This document shows, in pieces, positions 13,888 through 20,686 of a DNA stretch of 23,488 bases. The notes under the pieces were generated by a model. It saw nothing but the letters and a program-made list of their open reading frames with translations. It did not search any database and was not told the origin of the DNA. Position numbers and translations under genes: made by a program. Source of the DNA: Anaerolineales bacterium. GTDB lineage: Bacteria > Chloroflexota > Anaerolineae > Anaerolineales > Villigracilaceae. Each line of letters starts with the position of its first letter. The first letter of the stretch is position 1. The DNA lies in NCBI GenBank assembly GCA_016928525.1, contig JAFGKO010000341.1:1-23488 (forward strand), read 5' to 3'.

Positions 13888-15051
13888 ATGAAAATCCTCA
13901 CTGTTCTTACTTACTATCGCCCGCATACCTCCGGCCTGACCATCTACGCCGAACGCTTGGCGCGGGCCTTGGCGAAGCGCGGACATGAAGTGACCGTCAT
14001 GACCACGCAGTATGAAAAGGTCCTGCCGCGCGAGGAGATGATGGATGGCGTAAAAGTCATCCGTGTGCCGGTGGTCGTTCGCATCAGCAAAGGCGTACTT
14101 GCTCCCACCTTTGGATTGGTGGCGACGAAACTGGTCTGGCAACACGATGTCGTTCAGATGCACCTGCCACAGTTCGATGCGCCTGGTGTGGCTATCCGTG
14201 GTCGTCTTTTCGGCAAGCCTGCCGTACTGACCTATCATTGCGACCTGCAGCTCCCGTCTGGCTTCTTCAATCGACTGGTCAACAGAGTGGTGGATTTTCA
14301 GAATACCCTGGCCGGAATTTTAGCTGACCACATTGTGACATACACTCAGGATTATGCGGATAACTCCCCATACCTCTCCCGCTACGCTTCAAAACTGACC
14401 CCTATCCTGCCACCGGTGGAATTGCCCGATCCTGGCCCTGAGGCTGTCCGGGCTTTCGCGGATAAATATTGCGTTAAAGAACACCGTCCCGTCATTGGTA
14501 TGGTTACCCGATTTGCTTCTGAGAAGGGTGTAGAGATTTTATTAGATGCCCTGCCGACCATTCTGGCAAAGTATCCGAACGCGCAGGTCATTTACGCAGG
14601 TCAGCACCAAGATGTGATGGGGGAGGGGGCCTATTATGAGCGATTAATTCCGCGCATTCAAGAATACGAAAAAATGGGTCAGTGGACTTTCCTGGGCAAC
14701 CTCTCCCCGGTGCAGTTGGCGGCAGTATATCCCAATCTTGATGTGATTACCGTCCCTTCGCTGAATTCCACCGAGGCTTTTGGCCTGGTGCAGATCGAAG
14801 CGATGATGAACGGTGTGCCCAGTGTGCCGTCTGCGCTTCCGGGGGTGCGCCAGCCCGTATTAATGCACGGCATGGGACGCGTGGCTGAAATTGGCGATCC
14901 TGTCAGTTTGGCAGGGGCAATCCTCGAGGTCCTGGATGATGCGGAAAAGTTCAAGGGTGATCCATGTAAAATCGCGCGTCTATATGACCCTGATACGATC
15001 GCGGCGGAATATGAGAAGTTGTTCGAAAGATTGATGGAGAAGAAGCGCTAA
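13888..15051 (+). CDS. GT4-family glycosyltransferase (GT-B fold)
   Basis: This is a 387-aa cytosolic or membrane-peripheral glycosyltransferase. The N-terminal Rossmann domain has the typical start MKILTVLTYYRPHTSGL and ERLARALAKRGHEVTV (about 22-37). The C-terminal GT-B domain carries the nucleotide-sugar motif E-x7-E at E296-A-F-G-L-V-Q-I-E304 and VTRFASEKGVEILLDAL (about 209-225). It should transfer a sugar from a nucleotide-sugar donor to a lipid or glycan acceptor with retention of configuration; the donor and acceptor cannot be read from sequence. The gene has its own -10 box and probably a leaderless or near-leaderless transcript. It opens a block of glycan-related genes that continues, with interruptions, to the end of the window. 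Confidence 0.92.
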   Translation: MKILTVLTYYRPHTSGLTIYAERLARALAKRGHEVTVMTTQYEKVLPREEMMDGVKVIRVPVVVRISKGVLAPTFGLVATKLVWQHDVVQMHLPQFDAPGVAIRGRLFGKPAVLTYHCDLQLPSGFFNRLVNRVVDFQNTLAGILADHIVTYTQDYADNSPYLSRYASKLTPILPPVELPDPGPEAVRAFADKYCVKEHRPVIGMVTRFASEKGVEILLDALPTILAKYPNAQVIYAGQHQDVMGEGAYYERLIPRIQEYEKMGQWTFLGNLSPVQLAAVYPNLDVITVPSLNSTEAFGLVQIEAMMNGVPSVPSALPGVRQPVLMHGMGRVAEIGDPVSLAGAILEVLDDAEKFKGDPCKIARLYDPDTIAAEYEKLFERLMEKKR

Positions 15052-15066
15052 TTCTTGTTTGGGATA

Positions 15067-15099
15067 CAGTTGTACTGCATTGTGCTCGCAGTTCAACTG
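15067..15099. terminator. Hairpin between convergent GT4 and VapC genes
   Basis: CAGTTGTACTGC (15067-15078) and GCAGTTCAACTG (15088-15099) pair at 11 of 12 positions across a 9-nt loop. There is no T-run, so termination is only possible, not certain. It could equally be a dispersed palindrome. Confidence 0.4.
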
Positions 15100-15103
15100 C
15101 TCG

Positions 15104-15508
15104 CTAACTGACCTTGGGAATGACAGCAAAGCCTTCTTCGCGGAAGTGGCTATCAAACGTAAACGCGGTGTCGATCCCCAGGCGGCGCATGGTTTCGAAG
15201 GCCGAGCAATCCACCAAGCTTAATTTGCGGCGATTGGCGGAGAGAACGCGGTCGATGGCAATTTTGTGCTGTTCTTCGTCCACCCATTCGATTTGGATAA
15301 GAGGCAGTATCTTGTTTTGGAAATCGCGCACTTTATCGATGCCGAGCCTTTTTTGTATGAGCGCAATGCTTTCGATAATCACATAGTTGTTAGCGGATAA
15401 CGTTTGATTCTCTTCACGCAAGCCTCTAAGGCACAACTCGGCATGCGAGTGATGATGATCGTCAATGGAAAGTATTGCCAGAAAGGCAGAAGTATCAACG
15501 AAGGTCAT
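15104..15508 (-). CDS. PIN-domain toxin (VapC-like ribonuclease)
   Basis: This is a 134-aa PIN-domain protein. The acidic metal-binding residues of the family are present: D5 (FVDTSAF), E46 (VIIES), D100 (LVDCSAF) and D119 (FTFDSHF). VapC toxins cleave specific RNAs, often tRNA, and are neutralised by the cognate antitoxin. The frame is open further upstream to 15583, but ATG 15508 gives the canonical PIN start MTFVDTSAF and overlaps the antitoxin gene by 14 bp, as usual for such pairs, implying translational coupling. There is no strong ribosome-binding site of its own. Confidence 0.88.
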   Translation of the reverse strand: MTFVDTSAFLAILSIDDHHHSHAELCLRGLREENQTLSANNYVIIESIALIQKRLGIDKVRDFQNKILPLIQIEWVDEEQHKIAIDRVLSANRRKLSLVDCSAFETMRRLGIDTAFTFDSHFREEGFAVIPKVS

Positions 15509-15782
15509 CTTCGATGGCCTGGACAAAATATTCATCGTGATTGGTGGAAACGTCGCTTTTGCCTTCGACATCGCGGAATTCATCCGGATGATGATCGATG
15601 TAATCCAGGAATTCTATTGCCTGACGCCACTTTTCCTCGCGCTCGGCTTCTTTTGTAGCTTCGGCCACATATTGCGCCACGCTTTCGCGTACCAGGCTGG
15701 CAACGGATGTCTTGCGCGCCTTAGCTAGTTCTTTCAATGCTTTTAGTTGTTCTTCAGTTAATTGAACCATCGTGCGGATCAT
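15495..15782 (-). CDS. Ribbon-helix-helix antitoxin (VapB-like)
   Basis: This 95-aa protein begins MIRTMVQLTEEQLKALKELA, followed by KTSVASLVRESVAQYV, the strand-helix-helix pattern of CopG/RHH DNA-binding antitoxins (about residues 4-42). The acidic C-terminal part (about 55-95) would wrap and inhibit the toxin encoded directly downstream. GAGG lies 6 nt before the ATG. As in other RHH antitoxins, it is expected to repress its own operon. The repeated GCTATC sites and palindromes just upstream (15798-15843) are the obvious operator candidates. Confidence 0.85.
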   Translation of the reverse strand: MIRTMVQLTEEQLKALKELAKARKTSVASLVRESVAQYVAEATKEAEREEKWRQAIEFLDYIDHHPDEFRDVEGKSDVSTNHDEYFVQAIEDDLR

Positions 15783-15797
15783 AGGAACCTCAAATCT

Positions 15798-15848
15798 GCT
15801 ATCCCCAAAGGGGATGCTATCACTTTTTGAAAAAGTGCTATCATTATA
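15798..15848. promoter_or_regulatory. VapBC operator/promoter region with repeated GCTATC and palindromes
   Basis: Three direct copies of GCTATC start at 15798, 15816 and 15837, 18 and 21 bp apart (about two helical turns). Between them lie the palindromes ATCCCC-AAA-GGGGAT (15801-15815) and CACTTTTT-G-AAAAAGTG (15821-15837). On the minus strand TATAAT occupies 15848-15843, with a poor -35, and would start the antitoxin mRNA near 15836, inside this array. Confidence 0.6.
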
Positions 15849-15850
15849 TC

Positions 15851-16612
15851 ATGCCTGAAAAAGATTTTCTCTTTCTCCACCTGCGTGACCTGCCCTACTT
15901 CCGTGCCTTGATCCGGGCCGTGGAAGCGATATATTACCAGGATTTCGATCTACCTGCGCCGATCTACGATGTGGGCTGTGGTGACGGTCATTTTGCCTCC
16001 CTGACTTTCGACCAGAAAATCGACGTGGGCCTCGACCCCTGGCATGACCCCATCCATCAGGCCAAGAAATTCGGCGCATACCGTGGATTGGTCGAAGCAG
16101 ACGGTGCGAGATCACCTTTCCCAAATGATTACTTTGCCAGCGCAATCAGCAACTCGGTGCTGGAACACATCCCGCACATCGAGGCTGTCCTTGCCGAAAC
16201 TGCGCGTGTGCTTAAACCGGGTGCTCCGTTTTACTTTTGTGTTCCCAACCCTCGTTATCTCTCCGAACTCTCGATTTCGCGAGTGCTGGGAGGCTGGTAC
16301 ACGGAATGGTTCCGGCGCATCTCCCGCGTGCATCATGCCGATGAACCTGATGTGTGGCAGGGAAGACTGGAGCGCGCCGAGTTCACTTTGGAACGCTGGT
16401 GGCATTATTTCTCCCCATCCGCGATGCGCGTGTTAGAATGGGGACATTATTTTGGCGTGCCGTCGGTCCTTGCCCGCGTGCTGACCGGAAAATGGATCGT
16501 CAGCCGGGCGCGCTGGAACTTATGGTTGACAGAGCGCTTTGTGAGAAAGTATGCTTCCCCGCAGCCGGTGGAGGATGGCACGTTCACGTTTTATGTAGCC
16601 AGAAAGATGTAG
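15851..16612 (+). CDS. Class I SAM-dependent methyltransferase
   Basis: This is a 253-aa methyltransferase. Motif I is I-Y-D-V-G-C-G-D-G-H (38-47), followed by a GLDPWHDP segment and the motif IV/V region SNSVLEHIPHIEAVL, then LKPGAPFYFCVPNP, all typical of the Methyltransf_11-like fold. The substrate is unknown; the surrounding glycosyltransferases suggest methylation of a sugar or lipid-linked glycan. The frame can be extended to TTG 15827, but ATG 15851 is preferred because the extension lies in the operator region. There is no Shine-Dalgarno. A TATCAT (15839-15844) 6 nt before the ATG would make the message leaderless. It is divergent from the VapBC-like operon and shares its control region. 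Confidence 0.85.
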   Translation: MPEKDFLFLHLRDLPYFRALIRAVEAIYYQDFDLPAPIYDVGCGDGHFASLTFDQKIDVGLDPWHDPIHQAKKFGAYRGLVEADGARSPFPNDYFASAISNSVLEHIPHIEAVLAETARVLKPGAPFYFCVPNPRYLSELSISRVLGGWYTEWFRRISRVHHADEPDVWQGRLERAEFTLERWWHYFSPSAMRVLEWGHYFGVPSVLARVLTGKWIVSRARWNLWLTERFVRKYASPQPVEDGTFTFYVARKM

Positions 16613-16634
16613 TAACGATTTAAATCGTTACTAC
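16609..16634. repeat. 26-bp perfect palindrome between methyltransferase genes
   Basis: GTAGTAACGATTT (16609-16621) is exactly inverted in AAATCGTTACTAC (16622-16634), and the stop codon TAG of the first methyltransferase lies inside it. The sequence resembles a widely dispersed GTAGTAACGA-type palindrome. It has no T-run, so it is more likely a repeat or mRNA-processing hairpin than a terminator. Confidence 0.65.
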
Positions 16635-16645
16635 AGCCTTGATTT

Positions 16646-17359
16646 ATGTCTTTCAACGAAAAATATTTTTCCACACACACCTACGAAAATATCTCGTTTG
16701 CCAAATATAGCCAGTATTGGTGGTCGAACCGTTTCTATGCCATTCTGGCTCGCCGTCACGGGATGCGGGGCAGACACTTGTTGGAGATCGGTTCTGGGCT
16801 GGGACACCTGGTCGCCCAGCTTGAAGATACGTTCAAAACCTTTGGCATGGATATAAACCATTGGGCCGTAAAGGAATCGAAAGGGGTTATCGAAAAAACA
16901 GCCTTGCAAACTGCCAGCGCACAGGAAATCCCATTTGCGGATGGGGCATTCGGCGTAGTCATCATCAAACATATCGTCGAGCATCTCCCCGACCCTGAAA
17001 AGGCAATCGCCGAGATTGGCCGCGTGACTGCTCCCGGCGGGATCCTCATCCTGGCTACCCCGAATCTCGATTCCCTGCTCAAACCCTGGAAAGGCGAGAA
17101 ATGGATCGGTTATCATGACCCAACGCATATCTCGCTCAAGCCGCCATCCGTTTGGCTGGAATGGATCAAGCGCTCTGGCTTTACAGTGAAACGCGTTTTT
17201 GCAGACGGGTTCTGGGATGTGCCGTATATTCCTACCGTGCCGAAACAAATCCAGAAGCTGGTCTTTGGCTCGTTGGGTGGCATTCAGGCTATGACAGGCC
17301 TTGTATTCCTGCCCATGCGCTGGGGGGAGAGTATCATCGTGATAGCGCAGAAACAGTGA
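16646..17359 (+). CDS. Class I SAM-dependent methyltransferase (second)
   Basis: This is a 237-aa methyltransferase. Motif I is LLEIGSGLGH (45-54); GMDINHWAV and the acidic FADGAFGVVIIKHIVEHLPDP region follow, then APGGILILATPN. This is the Methyltransf_11/UbiE-like pattern. A WIGYHDPTHISL segment is typical of methyltransferases in polysaccharide gene clusters. The substrate is not deducible. It starts 33 bp after the preceding methyltransferase across a perfect palindrome and has no clear ribosome-binding site. It probably belongs to the same transcription unit and to the glycan-modification block. Confidence 0.85.
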   Translation: MSFNEKYFSTHTYENISFAKYSQYWWSNRFYAILARRHGMRGRHLLEIGSGLGHLVAQLEDTFKTFGMDINHWAVKESKGVIEKTALQTASAQEIPFADGAFGVVIIKHIVEHLPDPEKAIAEIGRVTAPGGILILATPNLDSLLKPWKGEKWIGYHDPTHISLKPPSVWLEWIKRSGFTVKRVFADGFWDVPYIPTVPKQIQKLVFGSLGGIQAMTGLVFLPMRWGESIIVIAQKQ

Positions 17360-17393
17360 CCGGTCATCAGTTTTCAGTGATCCATATGCAGTG

Positions 17394-19571
17394 ATGAGCC
17401 ACGACTCCCGCCCCCCGATTCCCGATTCTCAATCAGACGAGCCGACCGTCCTTGATCTATTCAAGTCCACTTTCAAGGATTGGGATTCGTTTTTCAATTT
17501 CCTGGTTTCTGTATTCGACGCAGCGCGACGTGAGCAAATAAACCGCTCACTCGCCGAAAAGCAGGAAGTGATCGTTGAACCTGCGCCCGAACTTGAAACA
17601 TTCAACCTGCAACCAGCAACCCGCTTTCCCTGGCGCGCCCTGCTTGGGCTGGGATTTGCTCTTTTCGCGCAACGCGCGCTTGAACCGCCAGGCAGGATGC
17701 TCGGCTATGGCATCGCTTTGTATTTCATCGCGCTTGCGCTGGTTTTGTGGTCATATTTTGCAGACACGTGGGAATTGCCACCCTTACCTCCCGAGCATGA
17801 CCGCCGCGATCCGGAAACCCTCCGCTTGCTGCCGTTGATCGTCGCCACGGTATTGGCCTTCGCCGCCTTTGCTAGCTTTGGTGGAAACACCTTCAAAGTG
17901 GGTAATGTGACGCTCTGGCTGCTTGCCATTGCCTTTTTCGTCTATTCTCTGTGGTTGCCCTATCGCCGCGTTCATCGCGAGCGTAACGCAGACGAACGCC
18001 GCCTCGACATGCTGTGGAGCCTGTTGATTCTAGGCGTGGCTGCCTTGGCGATCTTCTTCCGCGTTTACCAGATTGGTTCGATCCCGCCGGAGCCGTTCAG
18101 CGATCACGCCGAGAAAATCCTGGACGTGCACGACATCACGCAGGGCCAAACGCACATCTTCTTCCCGCGCAACACCGGGCGCGAAGCCCTCCAGATGTAC
18201 TGGACTCTTCTCATGAGTTGGATTTTTGGTAGCGGGCTTTCGTTCCTGAGTTTGAAAATTGGCACGGTGTTGCTCGGCCTGCTCACATTGCCTTACATGT
18301 ACCTGCTTGGGGTGGAGATTGGCGGAAAACGCGTAGGTCTGTTTGCGCTGTTCTTCGCCGGCATCGGTTACTGGCCGAACGTGATCAGCCGTGTGGGGTT
18401 GCGTTTCCCGCTCTACCCGTTATTTGTTGCGCCCACGCTGTATTACCTGATCCGCGGCCTGCGCACGCGCAACCGCAACGACTTCATCCTCTCCGGCCTC
18501 TTCCTCGGCCTGGGCCTGCACGGCTACAGTCCCATTCGGATCGTGCCCATCATGGTATTGGTCGCAATCGGGCTGTATTTGCTCCATGCCCAATCCAGGG
18601 GCGTGCGCCGCGATGCCATCTTGTGGCTGGTCATCCTCGGCCTGGCCTCATTGGTCGTTTTCACGCCTCTATTGCGTTATTCCATCGACAACCCCGAAGT
18701 ATTCTCCTACCGTGCTTTCACGCGCCTGGGGAGCGCCGAACAGCCCTTGCCCGCGCCTGCCCTCCAGATCTTCTTTTCGAACTTGTGGAAGGGACTGGGC
18801 ATGTTCAACTGGGACGATGGCGAGATCTGGGTCCATTCGGTGACACACAGGCCGGCGCTGGATTTGGTCTCGGGCGCGCTATTCTTGATCGGTGTGATTC
18901 TGCTGCTCGTTCGCTACCTCCGCAAGCGCCACTGGCTGGATCTGTTCCTGCTCCTGTCCATTTTGCTTTTGGCGCTGCCCTCGATCTTGTCCCTGGCCTT
19001 CCCGGCGGAGAACCCGGCCTTGAACCGCGCTGGCGGTGCGTATGTGCCGGTTTTTGTCATCGTGGCGCTGGCGCTTGATAGCCTAGTGACAGCCATCGGG
19101 CGCGGGAAGTTGCGCGCGGGATTCGCCTGGGGGCTGGCGGTAATTCTGATGGCCTGGTCGGGAGTCCAGAACTACGATCTGGTCTTCCGTCAGTATTATG
19201 AAGCCTACCGTGGCGGGGCCTGGAACTCGTCGGAGATGGGCGCCGTCATTAAGCAATTCAAAGAAACTTATGGCGAAACCGACACGGTCTGGATCGTGCC
19301 GTTCCCGCACTGGGTGGATACGCGCTTGCCGGGCGTGTGGGCGGGCATCCCGAACCGGGATTTTGCCGTGTGGCGTGAGAACCTGCCGGAGACGGTACAA
19401 TTGTCTGGGCCGAAGTTGTTCATGGTGAAGGCCAACCCGCAAGTGCCGGAGGCGGATGACCAGGAAACGCTGGACCTGCTCAAAGAGTTGTACCCGGCTG
19501 GATCGTTGGAATTATACCGCTCGGACGTGGAAGGTCATGATTTCTGGATGTATTCGGTACCTGGTCAATAG
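17394..19571 (+). CDS. GT-C/GT39-like integral membrane glycosyltransferase
   Basis: This protein of about 725 aa has an N-terminal cytosolic segment (about 1-75) followed by roughly a dozen hydrophobic helices, then a soluble C-terminal domain (about 600-725). The first large loop carries PPEPFSDHAEK with D237-H-A-E240, resembling the acidic catalytic loop of GT39/PMT-like enzymes. These use polyprenyl-phosphate sugars and transfer them on the outer face of the membrane. GTG 17391 directly precedes ATG 17394; I chose the ATG. Neither has a Shine-Dalgarno, and the 34-bp gap before it contains GTCATCAGTTTTCAGTGATC-like repeat sequence. It is functionally linked by position to the methyltransferases upstream and to the larger GT-C protein at 20687. 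Confidence 0.82.
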   Translation: MSHDSRPPIPDSQSDEPTVLDLFKSTFKDWDSFFNFLVSVFDAARREQINRSLAEKQEVIVEPAPELETFNLQPATRFPWRALLGLGFALFAQRALEPPGRMLGYGIALYFIALALVLWSYFADTWELPPLPPEHDRRDPETLRLLPLIVATVLAFAAFASFGGNTFKVGNVTLWLLAIAFFVYSLWLPYRRVHRERNADERRLDMLWSLLILGVAALAIFFRVYQIGSIPPEPFSDHAEKILDVHDITQGQTHIFFPRNTGREALQMYWTLLMSWIFGSGLSFLSLKIGTVLLGLLTLPYMYLLGVEIGGKRVGLFALFFAGIGYWPNVISRVGLRFPLYPLFVAPTLYYLIRGLRTRNRNDFILSGLFLGLGLHGYSPIRIVPIMVLVAIGLYLLHAQSRGVRRDAILWLVILGLASLVVFTPLLRYSIDNPEVFSYRAFTRLGSAEQPLPAPALQIFFSNLWKGLGMFNWDDGEIWVHSVTHRPALDLVSGALFLIGVILLLVRYLRKRHWLDLFLLLSILLLALPSILSLAFPAENPALNRAGGAYVPVFVIVALALDSLVTAIGRGKLRAGFAWGLAVILMAWSGVQNYDLVFRQYYEAYRGGAWNSSEMGAVIKQFKETYGETDTVWIVPFPHWVDTRLPGVWAGIPNRDFAVWRENLPETVQLSGPKLFMVKANPQVPEADDQETLDLLKELYPAGSLELYRSDVEGHDFWMYSVPGQ

Positions 19572-19611
19572 ATAGTTAGTTGCGTGAAATCAATACAGAC
19601 AGGAGAATGAA

Positions 19612-20628
19612 ATGATCAAAGAAACAAGTGATAGTCACGGCAACTTTGAAAAAGGTAGTATTCATTGTGACAATGAACCTTGTCAAAAAGTTCTGTATGA
19701 ATGGTTTGATAAAAATAACGCTCCTGCTGATAATAGGGGTGGATTTTTTACTTATTCTGTGAAAACCCGTGTAATTTTTAACCGTATTCCTACTAACTTT
19801 GCTTTATCTGCTTTGAATCCATCGTTCGTGTTCTCAGTCCAAGATAAATACATTGGTTATATCCTGGACTTTGATGTGTTGCCACTTCGATTAGATTTCT
19901 GTTCTGTAGATTGTAGCCTTGCATGGCTGAATAATAATACGAAGTATGGTATTGGGTTAGACTTTATGCCGCTCAGTGAAAAAAGGTATTATGGTGTCAT
20001 TTTCTACGGTGAAAACCGTCAGGAGCAAAACCAGTTGGTAGCTGACAATGGAACAAGATTTGAAACTATCGTAATTGGTAATTTTCTACCAACATCTGCA
20101 CCAAAAAACCAAGTAAAGCTACCAATCGGGCAACAGATAGACATCGCAGGGAACAGTTTTGATGTGCGTGCATCGGGTGTTTTATATCCAGGAGAAAAAG
20201 AACCCCGAATTGGAATAGTAATGACTACCTTGATGTTCAAATGCCCAATGAAATTAGATTCACCCTATCGGACATGCAATCAAAAGCTACAAGTTATTGT
20301 AGACTTAATTCCCAGTGTATGGGTTTGTCCTATATGCAAAGGAATAATTGTTTTTGATAAGGGAAGTAATAGCCTGAATCATTCGCATGCGAATCTAAAA
20401 AGCGAACTTTCATTTGGAAACATGACAGTCAATGCCAACTATTATTTTGGACAGCTTGATTGGGGTAATAAAAAACTTATAAATTGGGTTATGAACGATA
20501 TTGGCACTAATATTATTGCGGTTGCTGACGCGTATCAAGACACAGGAATGTTCGACAATGCATTTATTTCTGCATCATTTGTGGATTTGGATGATGTAGT
20601 AAATTTATTTGGGCATCTGATTTCATAA
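19612..20628 (+). CDS. AT-rich orphan protein with split zinc-binding Cys pairs
   Basis: This is a 338-aa protein I do not recognise. Cysteine pairs suggest two zinc modules, each split by an insertion: C19-x4-C24 with C97-x3-C101 (the second read as F-C-S-V-D-C), and C211-x10-C222 with C239-x2-C242 (V-C-P-I-C-K). No signal peptide or membrane helix is seen. AGGAG (19601-19605) lies 6 nt before the ATG, better than the ribosome-binding sites of its neighbours. Base composition and codon choice are visibly AT-rich (many AAA, AAT, TTT and ATA codons), unlike the GC-rich glycosyltransferase genes on both sides. That suggests recent acquisition, possibly as a defence- or mobile-element-linked gene. 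No transposase or attachment repeats are visible at the edges. Confidence 0.75.
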   Translation: MIKETSDSHGNFEKGSIHCDNEPCQKVLYEWFDKNNAPADNRGGFFTYSVKTRVIFNRIPTNFALSALNPSFVFSVQDKYIGYILDFDVLPLRLDFCSVDCSLAWLNNNTKYGIGLDFMPLSEKRYYGVIFYGENRQEQNQLVADNGTRFETIVIGNFLPTSAPKNQVKLPIGQQIDIAGNSFDVRASGVLYPGEKEPRIGIVMTTLMFKCPMKLDSPYRTCNQKLQVIVDLIPSVWVCPICKGIIVFDKGSNSLNHSHANLKSELSFGNMTVNANYYFGQLDWGNKKLINWVMNDIGTNIIAVADAYQDTGMFDNAFISASFVDLDDVVNLFGHLIS

Positions 20629-20686
20629 AAATGCACCTAACAAGAGTGCCCAGAAGTACAGCCCGCAACATATCCAACCGTTACAT

